Origin: an uncultured Collinsella sp.
GTDB lineage: Bacteria; Actinomycetota; Coriobacteriia; Coriobacteriales; Coriobacteriaceae
Reading direction: 5' to 3'
NCBI GenBank assembly: GCA_902496375.1
Contig: CABVAS010000080.1
Span: 1-7,132 of the forward strand
DNA: 7,132 nt
Shown here in pieces: positions 6,807-7,132 of this stretch (the first letter of the stretch is position 1; every line of letters begins with the position of its first letter). Under the pieces are notes generated by a model. It did not search any database, was not told where the DNA came from, and saw nothing but the letters and a program-made list of their open reading frames with translations. Both the position numbers and the translations under genes were made by a program.

Positions 6807-7006
6807 CCCGGTGCTCCCTTCCTATCGACTAACCCCCATCCTAGACAGCGACGGCTAAAGGAAACATAAAAGAGACGGCTGTCATGCGAACCATGTGCGC
6901 AATAGCCATTGAGTAGTCGTTTAAGAACGTCCCCAATGACTACATCGATGTTCTAAGTGTCAACCAAGTCAACGCCGCAGATAGAGGACGTCGCGCAGCG
7001 TCGAGC
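6807..7006. other. Intergenic region upstream of the permease gene
   Basis: I see no gene here. It should contain the permease promoter, but no convincing -35/-10 pair stands out. It holds a short inverted repeat GACAGC/GCTGTC (6844-6849, 6878-6883), a direct repeat GACGGCT (6850-6856, 6874-6880), and the palindromic element described at 6913-6943. Confidence 0.5.
6913..6943. repeat. REP-like palindrome with GTCCCC loop
   Basis: GTAGTCGTT (6913-6921) pairs with AATGACTAC (6935-6943), with one G/T pair, around a 13-base loop containing AACGTCCCC. It shares the 9-bp stem and the GTCCCC loop end with the element at 5205-5237, in the same orientation, although the stem sequences differ. It lies upstream of the permease gene, so the permease is flanked by one such element on each side. 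Confidence 0.55.
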
Positions 7007-7036
7007 GGTTACGGCGTTTGGTAAAACGCCGTAACC
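7007..7036 (-). terminator. Perfect 13-bp hairpin after the partial gene at the right end
   Basis: GGTTACGGCGTTT (7007-7019) and AAACGCCGTAACC (7024-7036) form a perfect stem with a GGTA loop. On the minus strand it begins 2 bases after the stop codon at 7039-7041, which is the expected place for a terminator. No U-tract follows on either strand, so it is either a non-canonical terminator or a 3'-end stabilising hairpin. Confidence 0.5.
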
Positions 7037-7038
7037 CC

Positions 7039-7092
7039 CTAGTACATCTTTGCGCCGGCGGGGATGGAGGCGTCGAGCTGGATCAGGTTGAG
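7039..7092 (-). CDS. C-terminal end of an unidentified protein
   Basis: Reading the minus strand, the last 17 residues are LNLIQLDASIPAGAKMY, followed by TAG at 7039-7041 and then directly by a strong hairpin. Codon use fits the neighbouring genes. The frame stays open through 7093-7132, but those bases are 16S rRNA sequence and cannot be part of this gene. I do not recognise the family from this short tail. Confidence 0.5.
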   Translation of the reverse strand, partial: LNLIQLDASIPAGAKMY

Positions 7093-7132
7093 CCTACGGG
7101 AGGCAGCAGTGGGGAATATTGGGCAATGGGCG
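7093..7132 (+). rRNA. 16S rRNA fragment starting at the 341F primer site (probable chimera)
   Basis: The last 40 bases match bacterial 16S rRNA from about E. coli position 341 to 380, recalled from memory. They begin CCTACGGGAGGCAGCAG, which is the universal 341F primer, and continue GGGGAATATTGGGCAATGGG. The base just before the fragment (G) differs from the T that precedes this site in 16S genes, so the match starts exactly at the primer's 5' end. The stretch GGGGAATATTGGGC is, as I recall, typical of Clostridia; Coriobacteriia usually have GGGGAATCTTGCGC. It is therefore probably foreign to this contig. Confidence 0.88.

Noticed and set aside
7093..7132. A genuine 16S rRNA gene of this organism entering at the right edge.
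   Set aside because: The match starts at the primer boundary in the middle of the gene, with protein-coding sequence directly upstream.
1..7132. CRISPR arrays, phage genes, toxin-antitoxin pairs or defence systems.
   Set aside because: No regularly spaced direct repeats were seen, and none of the supported genes belongs to such systems.

Overview
The window looks like a chromosomal piece from a G+C-rich gut actinobacterium, most likely class Coriobacteriia (Collinsella-like). This rests on codon usage, on the protein types present, and on short GTCCCC-loop palindromes of a kind I associate with that group. The taxonomic call is inference, because no usable marker gene is present. The final 40 bases do not belong with the rest. 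They are a fragment of 16S rRNA that begins exactly at the universal 341F primer site and is joined to the end of an unrelated protein gene, so the right end is probably chimeric.

All supported genes lie on the minus strand. Read in the direction of transcription, from right to left, they are as follows. (1) At 7039-7092 is the last 17 codons of an unidentified gene, followed by a perfect 13-bp hairpin. (2) At 5238-6806 is a 522-residue threonine/serine exporter (ThrE) family permease with an acidic N-terminal tail. (3) The 313-base gap at 4925-5237 holds two adjacent palindromic repeats immediately after the permease stop codon, then a strong U-tailed hairpin upstream of the next gene. (4) At 4376-4924 is a 182-residue four-helix membrane protein with two DUF2798 repeats. 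(5) At 4095-4375 is a 281-base gap with a potentially structured stretch, a clear intrinsic terminator, a perfect 21-bp palindrome and an extended -10 promoter. (6) From 4094 to beyond the left edge runs a very large gene (1364 codons visible, C-terminus cut off) for a 2-hydroxyacyl-CoA dehydratase activase-related protein. It fuses two ASKHA-type ATPase/Fe-S activase modules to DUF2229 and dehydratase-like modules.

The genes do not form an obvious operon. Each is separated by terminator-like hairpins and the large gene has its own promoter, with a palindrome placed where a repressor would block RNA polymerase. The most informative unknowns are regulatory or structural: the palindromic operator and a degenerate second copy 71 bp away, the structured stretch between DUF2798 and its terminator, the hairpin in the DUF2798 leader, and a small family of REP-like elements at two places. 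No CRISPR array, tRNA, transposase or defence system is visible.
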